DNA of 64,000 bases. Source: Paraburkholderia susongensis (GTDB lineage: Bacteria > Pseudomonadota > Gammaproteobacteria > Burkholderiales > Burkholderiaceae). Made by a program: the position numbers and the translations under genes. The stretch is from NCBI RefSeq assembly GCF_900177725.1, contig NZ_FXAT01000002.1, positions 186,001 to 250,000 of the forward strand, in the 5' to 3' direction. Positions 1-8,596 of the stretch are shown here, in pieces; position 1 is the first letter of the stretch, and each line of letters starts with the position of its first letter. The notes under the pieces are model-generated. The model was not told the DNA's origin, searched no databases, and was given only the letters and a program-made list of their open reading frames with translations.

Positions 1-1235
1 CCGACCGCGTCGTGCGGATTGACGAGCAGCGCGCCCGACAGCTCCGCGGCCGCGCCCGCGAATATCGACAGCACGAGCACGCCGGGGTCGTCGGGGTTCT
101 GCGCGGCGACGTATTCCTTCGCGACGAGATTCATGCCGTCGTGCAAGGGCGTGACGAAGCCGATCTGCGATTCGCGAAACAGCGACATCAGCTTCCACCG
201 GTCGTATTGCTGGTTCAGATAGCGGATCGGCGTGTAGTCGAGGCCCGAATAGCGGCCGTTGATTCGTCCTGCTTCGTATTCGAGGTCGTGGCGGATCTTC
301 TGATAGGTCGCGACGTCCGAGCGGGTCGGCGGCGCGATCTGCACGAGCGTGACATTGCCGCGCCATTCGGGCGAGCGCTCGAGCAGCAGCTCGAACGCGC
401 GGAAGCGCTCGACGAGCCCCTTCGAATAATCGAGCCGGTCCACGCTCATGATGAGCTTGCGCCCTTCGAGGCTCTGCTTGAGGTCGAGCACGTGCTGGCG
501 GCTTTCGTAGCGCTTCGCCTGCTCGGCGATCTCGTCGGGAAACACGCCGATCCGGTAGACGCCGGTGCGCAGCTTGCGCCCGAACGCCTCGGCGACGCCA
601 TCGGCGCTCACGGTGCCGCGTGCATGGCGCGTCACGTAATCGTGGAACGCCAGTTGGTCGGTGGCGGTCTGGAAGCCGAGCAGGTCGTAGCACGACAGCG
701 ACTTCACGAGTTCTTCGTGCGGCGGAATGTTGAGCAGAATCTGCGGCGCGGGAAACGGAATGTGCAGGAAGAAGCCGATGCGGTTCGTGACGCCCTCGTT
801 GCGCAGCGCCTCGGCGAACGGGATCAGATGGTAATCGTGAATCCAGATGATGTCGTCGGGTTCGAGCAGCTTGACGAGCTTGTGCGCGAGCCATGCGTTC
901 ACGCGGCGGTAGCCCGCGTACTCCTCGCGCTCGTAGCGCGCGAGGTCGTTGCGATAGTGGAACACGGGCCACAGCGTCGCGTTGGAAAAACCGCGGTAGT
1001 ACTGGTCGTAGTCCTTGCGCGTGAGGCCGACGGTCGCGAAGGTCACGGCGCCGTCCTGTTCGAGCACCGGCCCCGCATTGGCGACGGTCTCGCTGACCAC
1101 GTCGCCGCTCCAGCCGAACCATACGCCGCCCGCGTCCTTCAACGCGCCGAATACGCCGACAGCGAGCCCGCCCGCCGATCCTTTGGTTTCAGTCGGCGTC
1201 GCGACGCGATTCGACACGACGATCAGTCGGCCCAT
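1..1235 (-). CDS. otsA: Trehalose-6-phosphate synthase OtsA (3' end cut by window edge)
   Basis: Retaining GT20 glycosyltransferase that makes trehalose 6-phosphate from UDP-glucose and glucose 6-phosphate in the cytoplasm, the first step of osmoprotectant trehalose synthesis. The reading frame opens with MGRLIVVSNRV and the sugar-donor loop SAGGLAVGV typical of the family; near the cut edge it reads KEYVAAQNPDDPGVLVLS and FAGAAAELSGALLVNP, the conserved C-terminal nucleotide-sugar site. About 411 codons are present of a usual 450-480. The start at 1235 is supported by a GGAGGA ribosome site about nine bases upstream. An MscS-type channel gene lies just upstream on the same strand (113 bp gap), so two osmotic-stress functions sit side by side; co-transcription is possible but not shown. 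Confidence 0.95.
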   Translation of the reverse strand, partial: MGRLIVVSNRVATPTETKGSAGGLAVGVFGALKDAGGVWFGWSGDVVSETVANAGPVLEQDGAVTFATVGLTRKDYDQYYRGFSNATLWPVFHYRNDLARYEREEYAGYRRVNAWLAHKLVKLLEPDDIIWIHDYHLIPFAEALRNEGVTNRIGFFLHIPFPAPQILLNIPPHEELVKSLSCYDLLGFQTATDQLAFHDYVTRHARGTVSADGVAEAFGRKLRTGVYRIGVFPDEIAEQAKRYESRQHVLDLKQSLEGRKLIMSVDRLDYSKGLVERFRAFELLLERSPEWRGNVTLVQIAPPTRSDVATYQKIRHDLEYEAGRINGRYSGLDYTPIRYLNQQYDRWKLMSLFRESQIGFVTPLHDGMNLVAKEYVAAQNPDDPGVLVLSIFAGAAAELSGALLVNPHDAV

Positions 1236-1348
1236 GTTGCATGTCCTCCGTTGGTTTGCACGGCGCAGCGCCTCATTGTGGGTGCGGCCGCTCATGCGCA
1301 GGTAGCAAGCTGCGCACCCGGCCGGTCAGCCGCGCCGACCGCGCGCGG

Positions 1349-2581
1349 CTAGGCCTTTTCCTTCGCCTTCTGCGCGGCGTCGGCCGCGCCCGGCCGTCCG
1401 ATGCGGCTTGCCACCGGATCGGCTTCGGTATGCGCGGCGGTGCTGCCGGCCGGCGCCTGCCTGCCGCGCGGCAGCCAGTCGACCGAATCGCCTTCGCCCG
1501 TTTCGAGTTCCGCCGACACTTCGGCACGCGCGCGCGGCAGATATTCCGGATAGTGCCGTTGAATGAAATCGAGCAAGCCTTCGCGCACCCGGCAGCGCAG
1601 ATCCCAGGCGAGGCCGGAATCGGGCGCGCTGACGAGCGCGCGCAACTGCATCGCGCGCTCGGTGCCTTCCGTGACCTGCAGCACCTGCACGCGGCGATCC
1701 CATTCGGGCGCGCTCTCGACGATGCGCGCGAGTTCTTCGCGCAGCGGCGCAAGCGGCATGCGGTAGTCGACGAACAGGAACACCGTACCGATGATCTGCG
1801 AGCTGCTGCGTGTCCAGTTCGCGAACGGATTTTCGATAAACCATTGCAGCGGCACGATCAGCCGGCGCTGGTCCCACAAACGCACCGATACATACGTGCC
1901 GGTGATCTCCTCGATGCGCCCCCACTCGCCCTGGATCACGACCACGTCGTCGAGGCGAATCGGTTGCGAGAGCGCGATCTGCAAACCGGCGATCAGGTTG
2001 CCGAGCACCGGCCGCGCCGCGATACCGGCGACGAGACCGGCCACACCGGCCGACGCAAGCAGGCTCGCGCCGATCTGCCGGACGTTCGGCAAGGTCATCA
2101 GCGCGCCGCCCACGCCGACGATCACGATCACGATCATCACCGAGCGTGCAAGCACGCGCGCCTGCGTGTGGATGCGGCGCGCATGCAGGTTGTCGGCGGT
2201 ATCGAGCGGATGGGCGCGAATGATCGCTTCGCCGATCGCCGCCGCCGAGCGCACCGACAGCCACGTGAGCGCGGCGATCAGCGCGATCGACGTGACGTCG
2301 CGCACGGGTTCGATGAAGTTGAGGGAATCGGGTGCTTCGGACCAGACCCACGCGAACACGAAGATCACGAGGACGAACAGCGACGGCTTGTCGATGTAGC
2401 GCAGCACCACGCTGGTGACCGCATGAGGTTGCGCAATGCGCCTGACCACGCGCGAGCCGAACCGGTGAATGCCGATGGCCGCCACCGTCACGATGGCGGT
2501 GATGATCAGCGCGCCGAACCAGGAGTGCAGCGGCGCGGCGGCCACGTAGCTGAAGTCGTCGAAAGTAGGCATAACGGACAT
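1349..2581 (-). CDS. MscS-family mechanosensitive ion channel protein
   Basis: Inner-membrane channel of the small-conductance mechanosensitive family, expected to release solutes on hypo-osmotic shock. The 410-residue protein has several hydrophobic segments in the first 200 residues. The last carries the Gly/Ala-rich pore helix (ASAGVAGLVAGIAARPVLGN) and is followed by the beta domain (PIRLDDVVVIQGEWGRIEEI) and a soluble alpha/beta domain. The tail is Pro/Ala/Lys-rich and probably disordered. Two starts are possible: ATG at 2581 lies only three bases from GGAGG, and ATG at 2572 is the fourth codon. It lies upstream of otsA on the same strand, which fits a role in osmotic adaptation. The exact subfamily is not resolved. 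Confidence 0.9.
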   Translation of the reverse strand: MSVMPTFDDFSYVAAAPLHSWFGALIITAIVTVAAIGIHRFGSRVVRRIAQPHAVTSVVLRYIDKPSLFVLVIFVFAWVWSEAPDSLNFIEPVRDVTSIALIAALTWLSVRSAAAIGEAIIRAHPLDTADNLHARRIHTQARVLARSVMIVIVIVGVGGALMTLPNVRQIGASLLASAGVAGLVAGIAARPVLGNLIAGLQIALSQPIRLDDVVVIQGEWGRIEEITGTYVSVRLWDQRRLIVPLQWFIENPFANWTRSSSQIIGTVFLFVDYRMPLAPLREELARIVESAPEWDRRVQVLQVTEGTERAMQLRALVSAPDSGLAWDLRCRVREGLLDFIQRHYPEYLPRARAEVSAELETGEGDSVDWLPRGRQAPAGSTAAHTEADPVASRIGRPGAADAAQKAKEKA

Positions 2582-2761
2582 CTTCCTCCGGGCTCGAGCA
2601 ACGGCGATATGCCTGCGGGACTACGGACAGCTCAGGCGCTCATCCCCGCATGATGGGGAACGACGGCCTTGATACCCGGCGCGCCCGCGATGGGCACCCG
2701 GGCGCGGTATCGCATGTCGTACCCGGACGCAATACGCCGGACGCAATACCGGACGCGGCCG

Positions 2762-3118
2762 TCAATCGCCGCTCCTGCAGGGGAATGCCTTGCCGAGTCC
2801 CAGCGAGATCGCCGTGCTCGCGTTGTAGCCCGCGGCGTTCGGGTTATCGGCGATGTAGCGGCGCACCGCGTCGGTCAACTGCGCCGAGCGTGCGTCCGGC
2901 GGCAGGCAGAAATACTGGCCGACACGCGGACCCGTGGTGCCGCCGATCGCGTCGATCGTGTTGAAAACGCCGTCGGCCGCACCTTCGATATAGGCCGCGC
3001 AGGCGCTGCGCGAAGCCACGTCCGTCTTGGTGCACAGCTTGTTGAGGTCGCCTCCCGTAAACGCGGCTGCCGAAAGCGGCAAGGCGAGCGCGCCGGCGAA
3101 AATCAAAGCCCGCAGCAT
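2762..3118 (-). CDS. Small exported protein of the Rap1a/Tai immunity-like family
   Basis: A 118-residue protein with a clear Sec signal peptide (MLRALIFAGALALPLSAAA, cut near FTG) and a mature domain with the spacing of the Rap1a/Tai fold: an early Cys, a CAAYIEGAADG helix, a central FCLPP segment and a final helix ending FPCRSGD. Four cysteines can form the two disulfides of that periplasmic family. Rap1a and Tai4 proteins neutralise amidase effectors of type VI secretion, but many relatives stand alone, as here, with no effector or T6SS gene nearby, so immunity function is not inferred. A purine-rich AAGGAA site precedes the ATG. The gene appears monocistronic. Confidence 0.75.
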   Translation of the reverse strand: MLRALIFAGALALPLSAAAFTGGDLNKLCTKTDVASRSACAAYIEGAADGVFNTIDAIGGTTGPRVGQYFCLPPDARSAQLTDAVRRYIADNPNAAGYNASTAISLGLGKAFPCRSGD

Positions 3119-3332
3119 GGTGTTCCTTTCCAGGTTTGTTTATCACGCGGTCTTTCGCCGCGTCCAGGTGGCGCGCCATGCGGCGCGCCGAAGTCGTCAT
3201 TCTGCACTGTTTTACGTAGCGGCAGCAGGCCGGCTGCCGCTGCGTACGGACAAACCGGCGGCGAGCCGGAGCCACGCACAGTGCCGTGAGATGCGCCTCG
3301 CATGACCCCGGTTCGCCGCGCGTGTCGCGCCA

Positions 3333-4088
3333 TTATTTCTGCTGCTGCGTTTGCTGCATGCGCGCCGTCAGCCCTTCGACGACATCCGGCTCCTTGTACT
3401 GCTTCGCGAAGTCGAGCGCGGTCATGCCCACCTGGTTCTTCACCGTGAGGTCAGCGCCGTTGTCGAGCAGGAGTTTCACCGTCGACACATGGCCGCCGCG
3501 CGCGGCCATCATGAGCGGCGTGGTGCCGTTCGGCGAGCCCGCATCGACGTAGGCCGAGCGATCGAGCAGCAGCTTGACGATGTCGTCGTGACCGTTCGCG
3601 GCGGCGTAATGCAGCGGCGCCCAGCCCTTCTTGTTGACTTCGGCGTCTTTCGCGAGCAGCAGGTTCACGAAGTTGATATCGCCCATGAGCGAGGCCATCA
3701 TCATCGCGTTTTCGCCGGCCTTGTCCTCGATCTCGATGTTGGTCTTCGGATTGGCGACGAGCGCCGCGCCCACCTTGTCCGACTTTTCGCGTGCGGCGAT
3801 CACGAGCAGCGGCATGCCCTGGTTGTCGACGCTGTTCGGATCCATGCCCTTCGCGAGCAGCTTGTTGACGCCGTCGATGTCGTCGAACTTGACCGCCTTG
3901 ATGAGCGTGTCGATCGGCGCCGCGTGCGCGGGTGCGGCGACGAGCGAGCCCAGCGCGGCGCACGCGAGCGTGGCCGCGAAGGCCGCGCGGCGCATAGGCG
4001 CGAGCGCGGAGGCAAGGCCACGGCTCACGCCGGCGGATCTCACCGAAGTCTGTTGGAAAGCAGCGGACGACATCGAAATATTTTTCAT
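3333..4088 (-). CDS. Exported ankyrin-repeat protein
   Basis: A 251-residue protein with an N-terminal signal sequence (hydrophobic AAFAATLACAALGSLVAAPAHA) followed by about five ankyrin repeats, seen as recurring NxxxMTPL/GWAPLHYAA/GTTPLMMAARGG blocks between about residues 65 and 240, and a Gln-rich tail. It is probably periplasmic and used for protein binding; no enzymatic motif is visible. The start at 4088 gives a long pre-region before the signal; ATG at 3995 (MRRAAFAATL) would give a more classical signal peptide but has no better ribosome site. It follows tatD by 51 bp on the same strand, an order common in Burkholderia, so it is likely the last gene of the mltG-holB-tatD run. Confidence 0.85.
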   Translation of the reverse strand: MKNISMSSAAFQQTSVRSAGVSRGLASALAPMRRAAFAATLACAALGSLVAAPAHAAPIDTLIKAVKFDDIDGVNKLLAKGMDPNSVDNQGMPLLVIAAREKSDKVGAALVANPKTNIEIEDKAGENAMMMASLMGDINFVNLLLAKDAEVNKKGWAPLHYAAANGHDDIVKLLLDRSAYVDAGSPNGTTPLMMAARGGHVSTVKLLLDNGADLTVKNQVGMTALDFAKQYKEPDVVEGLTARMQQTQQQK

Positions 4089-4139
4089 ATATTGCTTTAG
4101 GAAACTTCCCTATCCCTTTGATGTTACTCGACTTTACGC

Positions 4140-4931
4140 TCACGCACCGGCTGGCGCGGGAATCCTGAACAACCTGAAGAAGTTTTGCGTGGTCGCGGCG
4201 GCCAGCGCCTCGTCCGGCATCTCGCGTTGCTGCGCAATGAAGCGTCCGACATAACTTACGTACGCAGGTTCATTAGGTTTGCCGCGATACGGCACCGGCG
4301 CAAGATACGGCGAATCGGTTTCGATCAGCAAGCGCTCGAGCGGCACGCGCCGCGCGACGTCCTGCACGTCGGTCGCGCTCTTGAACGTCACGATGCCCGA
4401 TAGCGAGATGTAAAAATTCTGCGCAAGCGCCTGCTCGGCGACGGCCCATGGCTCGGTGAAGCAATGCATGACGCCGCCCGTCTCACCCGCGCGCTCCTCG
4501 GCCATGATGCGCAGCGTATCTTCCGACGACGAACGCGTGTGAATAATCAGCGGCTTTTGCGTCGCGTGCGCGGCGCGGATGTGCGTGCGAAAGCGCTCGC
4601 GCTGCCACTCCATGTCGGCGATCGAGCGGCCTTCGAGACGGTAATAGTCGAGGCCCGTCTCGCCGATCGCGACCACCTTCGGATGCGCGGCCAGCTCGAC
4701 CAGCTCGGCCACGCTCGGCTCGCGCATGTCCTCGTGATCGGGATGCACGCCGACCGACGCGTAGATGTTCTCGTAGCGCCCGGCGATATCGAGCACGGAC
4801 GGCAGCGTTTCCAGATCAACCGAGACGCACAGCGCGTGCGAGACCGAATGGCTGCGCATGTTCTCGAGCAGTTGCGGCAGACGCTCAGCGAGTCCTTCGA
4901 AGTTGATATGGCAGTGCGAGTCGACAAACAT
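4140..4931 (-). CDS. tatD: TatD-family metal-dependent hydrolase / 3'-5' exodeoxyribonuclease
   Basis: A 263-residue TIM-barrel amidohydrolase of the TatD/YcfH family. Metal ligands are in place: HxH in FVDSHCHINF (His6, His8), the Glu of IGETGLDYY, His of IIHTRSS, His of MHCFTEP and Asp of ETDSPYLAP. Characterised TatD enzymes are Mg-dependent 3'-5' DNases linked to repair of oxidised DNA; substrate specificity of this paralogue cannot be told from sequence. Length is normal. It lies downstream of holB in the mltG-tmk-holB-tatD order conserved in proteobacteria, separated from holB here by an acetyltransferase gene. Confidence 0.92.
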   Translation of the reverse strand: MFVDSHCHINFEGLAERLPQLLENMRSHSVSHALCVSVDLETLPSVLDIAGRYENIYASVGVHPDHEDMREPSVAELVELAAHPKVVAIGETGLDYYRLEGRSIADMEWQRERFRTHIRAAHATQKPLIIHTRSSSEDTLRIMAEERAGETGGVMHCFTEPWAVAEQALAQNFYISLSGIVTFKSATDVQDVARRVPLERLLIETDSPYLAPVPYRGKPNEPAYVSYVGRFIAQQREMPDEALAAATTQNFFRLFRIPAPAGA

Positions 4932-4989
4932 GATGAGATCCTGCGAAAAATAGGTCCGGCGGCTGGGGTTGCCCGCCGGCTCAGGCGAA

Positions 4990-5511
4990 TCAGCCCGCGT
5001 TCTGCGCCCCGAGACGCTTGCCGAGGATCACCAGATCGCGCTCGACGCCGTCGAGCACCGCGACGCGCGGCAGCGACCCCCACACGTCGAAGCCGAAGCC
5101 GCGGAAGAGCCGCATGCTCGCGTCATTGTGACCGAATACGAAACCGAGCACCGTGTCGATACCGAGGCCCGGCGCCGCTTCGAGCGACGCGGCCAGCAAC
5201 TGCTTGCCGAGGCCCTGCCCGCGCGCGCGTTCGTCGAGATAGATGCTGACTTCGGCGGTGCGCTGATAGGCCGGACGGCCGTAGAAATCCGAAAAGCTCA
5301 GCCACGCGATCACCCGGCCCGGCTCGCGCGGATCTTCGACCACCCACAGCGGACGCGTCTGCGGGCCGTGCGCCTGAAACCACGCGAGGCGGCTTTCGAC
5401 GCTGACCGGCTCGAGGTCGGCCGTGACTTGCCGCGACGCGACGGTCGAGTTGTAGATGGCGACGATCGCTGGCAGATCGTCGAGCGTGGCATCGCGGTAG
5501 GAAAGGCTCAT
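4990..5511 (-). CDS. GNAT-family N-acetyltransferase, phosphinothricin-acetyltransferase-like
   Basis: A 173-residue GNAT acetyltransferase. The reading frame continues upstream to 5658, but similarity to the family begins at MSLSYRDATLDDLPAIVAIY, so ATG 5511 is taken as start. Motif A with the acetyl-CoA pyrophosphate loop is RGQGLGKQLL, preceded by the strand AEVSIYLDERA; the C-terminal strand is FVFGHNDASMRLFRGFGF, as in Pat/Bar-type enzymes. These acetylate small amines such as phosphinothricin, methionine sulfoximine or amino acids; the actual substrate is unknown. It sits between holB and tatD, where many beta-proteobacteria have a pilZ gene or nothing. The 91 bp ahead of it contains an 8-bp tandem repeat. 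Confidence 0.85.
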   Translation of the reverse strand: MSLSYRDATLDDLPAIVAIYNSTVASRQVTADLEPVSVESRLAWFQAHGPQTRPLWVVEDPREPGRVIAWLSFSDFYGRPAYQRTAEVSIYLDERARGQGLGKQLLAASLEAAPGLGIDTVLGFVFGHNDASMRLFRGFGFDVWGSLPRVAVLDGVERDLVILGKRLGAQNAG

Positions 5512-5549
5512 GGTGTTGTTGGCTGGGATGTCTGAAAAAAGACGAACGA

Positions 5550-5588
5550 ATGAACGGGCAAGCGGTGAACGGGTGAACGGGTGAACGG
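5550..5588. repeat. 8-bp tandem repeat (GTGAACGG) between holB and the GNAT gene
   Basis: Three perfect consecutive copies of GTGAACGG occupy 5565-5588, with a related ATGAACGG copy at 5550-5557. The array fills the short gap between the holB stop and the acetyltransferase start. Copy-number change here would alter the intergenic distance but no coding frame of the annotated start. Confidence 0.7.
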
Positions 5589-5602
5589 ACAAACAGCGAG
5601 GC

Positions 5603-6646
5603 TTACGCGAACAGCGCGCGATAGCCGATAAACAGTTCCTCGAACACGAGGCGCGCATTCAGCGGATGGTTCTCGACCGCGCGCTGGCGCGTCACGGTGC
5701 GCAAGAAGCGCGCAAACGCACTGGCGTCCGCCTGCGCCGCGCAACGCGCGAGCGCCGCCTCGGCCTGCGGGAAATAACGCGGCGCGCCCGCGCTGCACTG
5801 CGCGAGCAGGTCGTACGTCCAGCGTTGCAGCCAGCCGAGCACGAGCGGCACCGGCAGCTTTTGCAGCGCCTCGCCGCAGGCGAACGCATCGCACCCGGCG
5901 CCGGCCGCCAGTTGCTTGAGCGTCCAGTCGCGCAGCGGACGGTTTTCGTCACTGGCGAGCGCAAGCGCGGCGAGCGGCGCGCCGCCGGCTTCGGCGAGCA
6001 ACGCTCGCGCCTCCCCGACGCCCTGCGCGGCGAGCCACTGCGTGGCCGCCTCCGGCGCCGGCACGCTCATCGGCCATTGACGGCAGCGGCTGATGATGGT
6101 GGGCAGCAGGCGGTCGATCCGCGCCGACACCATCAGGAACACGACGCCCGCGGGCGGCTCTTCGAGTGTCTTCAGCAAGGCGTTGGCGGCCGCGACATTG
6201 AGCGCCTCGGCCGGATACAGCACGACCACGCGCGCGCCGCCGCGGTGCGAGCCGACGCCGACGAAATCGAGCAGGCCGCGAATCTGCTCGATCTTGATTT
6301 CCTTGCTCGGCGTGCGCGTTTTCTTGCCTTCGTCGCCGTCGGCTTTGTCGGCCTTTTCGTCGGCGGCGCTGGCGGAGTTTGCGGGGCCGGCCTCGGCGGC
6401 CAAAGCCTCGGGCACGACGATCCGGTAGTCGGGATGATTGCCCTGCGCAAACCAGTTGCAGGCCGCGCAGGCGCCACACGGCTCGCCGTTGGCCTGCGGC
6501 GCCTCGCACAGCAGCCCCTGAGCGAGGTGCTGCGCGAAGCGCAGCTTGCCGATGCCCGCCTGGCCATGCAGCAGCAATGCATGCGGCCAGTGGCTGCGCA
6601 GCTGCTGCAGGCGGTTCCAGTCATCGGCTTGCCACGGATAAATCAT
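5603..6646 (-). CDS. holB: DNA polymerase III delta' subunit
   Basis: Clamp-loader subunit delta' of the replicative DNA polymerase, 347 residues. It shows the AAA+ nucleotide-fold P-loop-like segment HGQAGIGKLRFA, a zinc module (CEAP...CGACAAC), the Lys-rich acidic insertion around residues 90-110 (ADEKADKADGDEGKK) and the sensor region around TLEEPPAGVVFLM and SRCRQ, all usual for this protein. It starts MIYPWQADDW and lies 94 bp after tmk; that gap is strikingly AT-rich and contains a TATAAT hexamer on the coding strand (complement of 6724-6729), so holB may have a promoter of its own in addition to read-through from mltG-tmk. Confidence 0.95.
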   Translation of the reverse strand: MIYPWQADDWNRLQQLRSHWPHALLLHGQAGIGKLRFAQHLAQGLLCEAPQANGEPCGACAACNWFAQGNHPDYRIVVPEALAAEAGPANSASAADEKADKADGDEGKKTRTPSKEIKIEQIRGLLDFVGVGSHRGGARVVVLYPAEALNVAAANALLKTLEEPPAGVVFLMVSARIDRLLPTIISRCRQWPMSVPAPEAATQWLAAQGVGEARALLAEAGGAPLAALALASDENRPLRDWTLKQLAAGAGCDAFACGEALQKLPVPLVLGWLQRWTYDLLAQCSAGAPRYFPQAEAALARCAAQADASAFARFLRTVTRQRAVENHPLNARLVFEELFIGYRALFA

Positions 6647-6740
6647 CGTTTCTCTTTTGAATCAATAGGTTGAAAATTCTTCTTCAGATATGACGCGAAC
6701 TTGCTTCGGTGCTATAAGTTGAAATTATATTCTTTTTAAA

Positions 6741-7364
6741 TCAAAGCACTGCGATCAATTCTTCGAGCTTCTTCTGAATACGGACGATACTCTGCGAAGA
6801 GTCGATGATAGCGAAACGATACGGCGCCTCTTCCGCACGGCGCAGGTATTCGGCGCGCGTGCGCTCGAAAAACGCCGCCGATTCGCTCTCGAAACGATCC
6901 GGATTGCGCGCCGCGCTGCGCCGCTCGTTCGCGACGTTGGGCGGCAGATCGAACAGCACCGTCAGGTCGGGCTGGAACCCGCCCTGCACCCAGCGTTCGA
7001 GCGTTTCGAGCTTGTCGCGCGGCAAGCCGCGGCCGCCGCCCTGATACGCGAACGTCGCGTCGGTGAAACGGTCCGACAGCACCCAGTCGCCGCGCGCGAG
7101 CGCCGGCTCGATCACTTCGGCCAGGTGCTGGCGGCGCAGCGCGAACATCAGCAGCGCCTCGGTTTCGAGATCCATTTTCTGATGCAGCACGATCTCGCGA
7201 ATCTGCTCGCCAAGCGGCGTGCCGCCCGGCTCGCGCGTCATGACGACCGCGCGGCCCGTGTCCGCGACCTTCGCCTCGAGCCGTTCGCGAAACCAGCCCA
7301 GATGGGTGGTCTTGCCCGCGCCGTCGATACCCTCAAACGTGATGAATTTGCCGCGCGCCATCAT
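6741..7364 (-). CDS. tmk: Thymidylate kinase
   Basis: Phosphorylates dTMP to dTDP for DNA synthesis. The 207-residue protein has the P-loop [13 protein letters not shown], the DR motif [18 protein letters not shown], and an LID region with [12 protein letters not shown]. The ATG at 7364 overlaps the mltG stop codon (ATGA-type overlap), so the two are translationally coupled; the next codon is also ATG (7361) and has better spacing from the GAGGG ribosome site, so the true start may be one codon later. Normal length for bacterial Tmk. Confidence 0.97.
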   Translation of the reverse strand: MMARGKFITFEGIDGAGKTTHLGWFRERLEAKVADTGRAVVMTREPGGTPLGEQIREIVLHQKMDLETEALLMFALRRQHLAEVIEPALARGDWVLSDRFTDATFAYQGGGRGLPRDKLETLERWVQGGFQPDLTVLFDLPPNVANERRSAARNPDRFESESAAFFERTRAEYLRRAEEAPYRFAIIDSSQSIVRIQKKLEELIAVL

Positions 7365-8371
7365 TGCCCTCGAATGTATTTGTCCACGGCCTTGTTGTGT
7401 TCGCCGAGCGTGTCAGAAAAGATGCTGCTGCCGTCGCCGCGCGACACGAAGTACAGCGCGTTGCTTTGCGCCGGATTCAGCGCCGCCTGAAGCGACGCGA
7501 CGCCCGGCAGCGAGATCGGCGTAGGCGGCAAACCCATGCGGGTGTAGGTATTGTAGGGAGTGTCGGTCTGCAGGTCTTTCTTCCTGATGCGGCCGGTGTA
7601 GCTCTCGCCCATTCCGTAGATCACGCTCGGGTCGGTCTGCAGCGGCATGCCCGCGCGCAGGCGGTTCGCGAACACCGCGGCAACCAGCGGCCGGTCGGCC
7701 GGCTTGCCGGTTTCCTTCTCGATGATCGAGGCCATCGTCAGCGCGTCGTACGGCGTCTTGTACGGCAGGTTCGGCGCGCGCGCGAGCCATGCCTCGTCGA
7801 GACGCACGTGCATCAGGCGGTACGCGCGGCGGTAGATGTCGAGATCGCTCGTGCCCTTGTCGAACAGATAGGTGTCGGGGAAGAACAGCCCTTCGCCGTT
7901 GCCGATCGACGCCTCCGGCGCGCCGATCGCCGTCATCAGGTCGGCGTCGCTCATGCCGGACGTGTCATGCCTGAGCGCGGGGTTCGCATCGAGCTCGGCG
8001 CGCATGCGCTTGAAGGTCCAGCCTTCGATGATCGTCGCCACATATTCGTTGACATCGCCGCGCGCGATTTTCTGCAGCACCTCATACGGCGTGATGCCGC
8101 TCTTGAACTCGTAGTTGCCGGACTTCAGCTCGCTTTGCAGCCCGAGCAGCCGCGTCATCATGACGAACAGTTCGGGCTCGAGCGGCACGCCGCCGCGATT
8201 GAGCTGCAGCGCGACGCTGCGCAGGCTGCTGTGCGGTTTGACGGTGACGTCGAGTTGCGCCGGGGTCAGTTCGAGCGGGCTCGTGGCCCAATGATATCCA
8301 GCGGCGATGGCCGCCGCGGCCAGCACAACGACGATTGCGCCGGCGATGAAACATTTCTTCAAAAGGGACAC
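7361..8371 (-). CDS. mltG: Endolytic murein transglycosylase MltG (YceG)
   Basis: Inner-membrane-anchored lytic transglycosylase that cuts nascent peptidoglycan strands. The 336-residue protein has one N-terminal membrane helix ([19 protein letters not shown]), a LysM-like segment, and the YceG catalytic domain with the invariant Glu in SIIEKETGK (residue 218) followed by [20 protein letters not shown] and the C-terminal [23 protein letters not shown]. The start codon is GTG at 8371 with no strong ribosome site. It heads the mltG-tmk-holB run. In related genomes it is expected to face ygfZ directly; here a methyltransferase and recombinase remnant lie between the two. Confidence 0.95.
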   Translation of the reverse strand: MSLLKKCFIAGAIVVVLAAAAIAAGYHWATSPLELTPAQLDVTVKPHSSLRSVALQLNRGGVPLEPELFVMMTRLLGLQSELKSGNYEFKSGITPYEVLQKIARGDVNEYVATIIEGWTFKRMRAELDANPALRHDTSGMSDADLMTAIGAPEASIGNGEGLFFPDTYLFDKGTSDLDIYRRAYRLMHVRLDEAWLARAPNLPYKTPYDALTMASIIEKETGKPADRPLVAAVFANRLRAGMPLQTDPSVIYGMGESYTGRIRKKDLQTDTPYNTYTRMGLPPTPISLPGVASLQAALNPAQSNALYFVSRGDGSSIFSDTLGEHNKAVDKYIRGQ

Positions 8372-8596
8372 GACAGGTAACGTTTAGGGTTTAAGCAGCA
8401 AACACTTGATTTATAAAGAAAATGTCTCGCCCCGGTCAGCTTTGGGACAGTGCCGGTTTGCAGCTTTTTAGGCCATTTCCGCACCGTATTGTATAGATGT
8501 GGACACGTATCGGGCGCACTGTGCCGAGATCGGTTGACGCAATCATTCCGGAGTAAGACGATGGCGTGCCTATTACACGAACACGAGGAGACAAAC

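Noticed and set aside
12..1352. Long plus-strand open frame (446 codons) opposite otsA
   Set aside because: It is the antisense shadow of otsA in GC-rich DNA; the translation is Arg/Val-rich without domains, while the minus strand encodes a clear OtsA.
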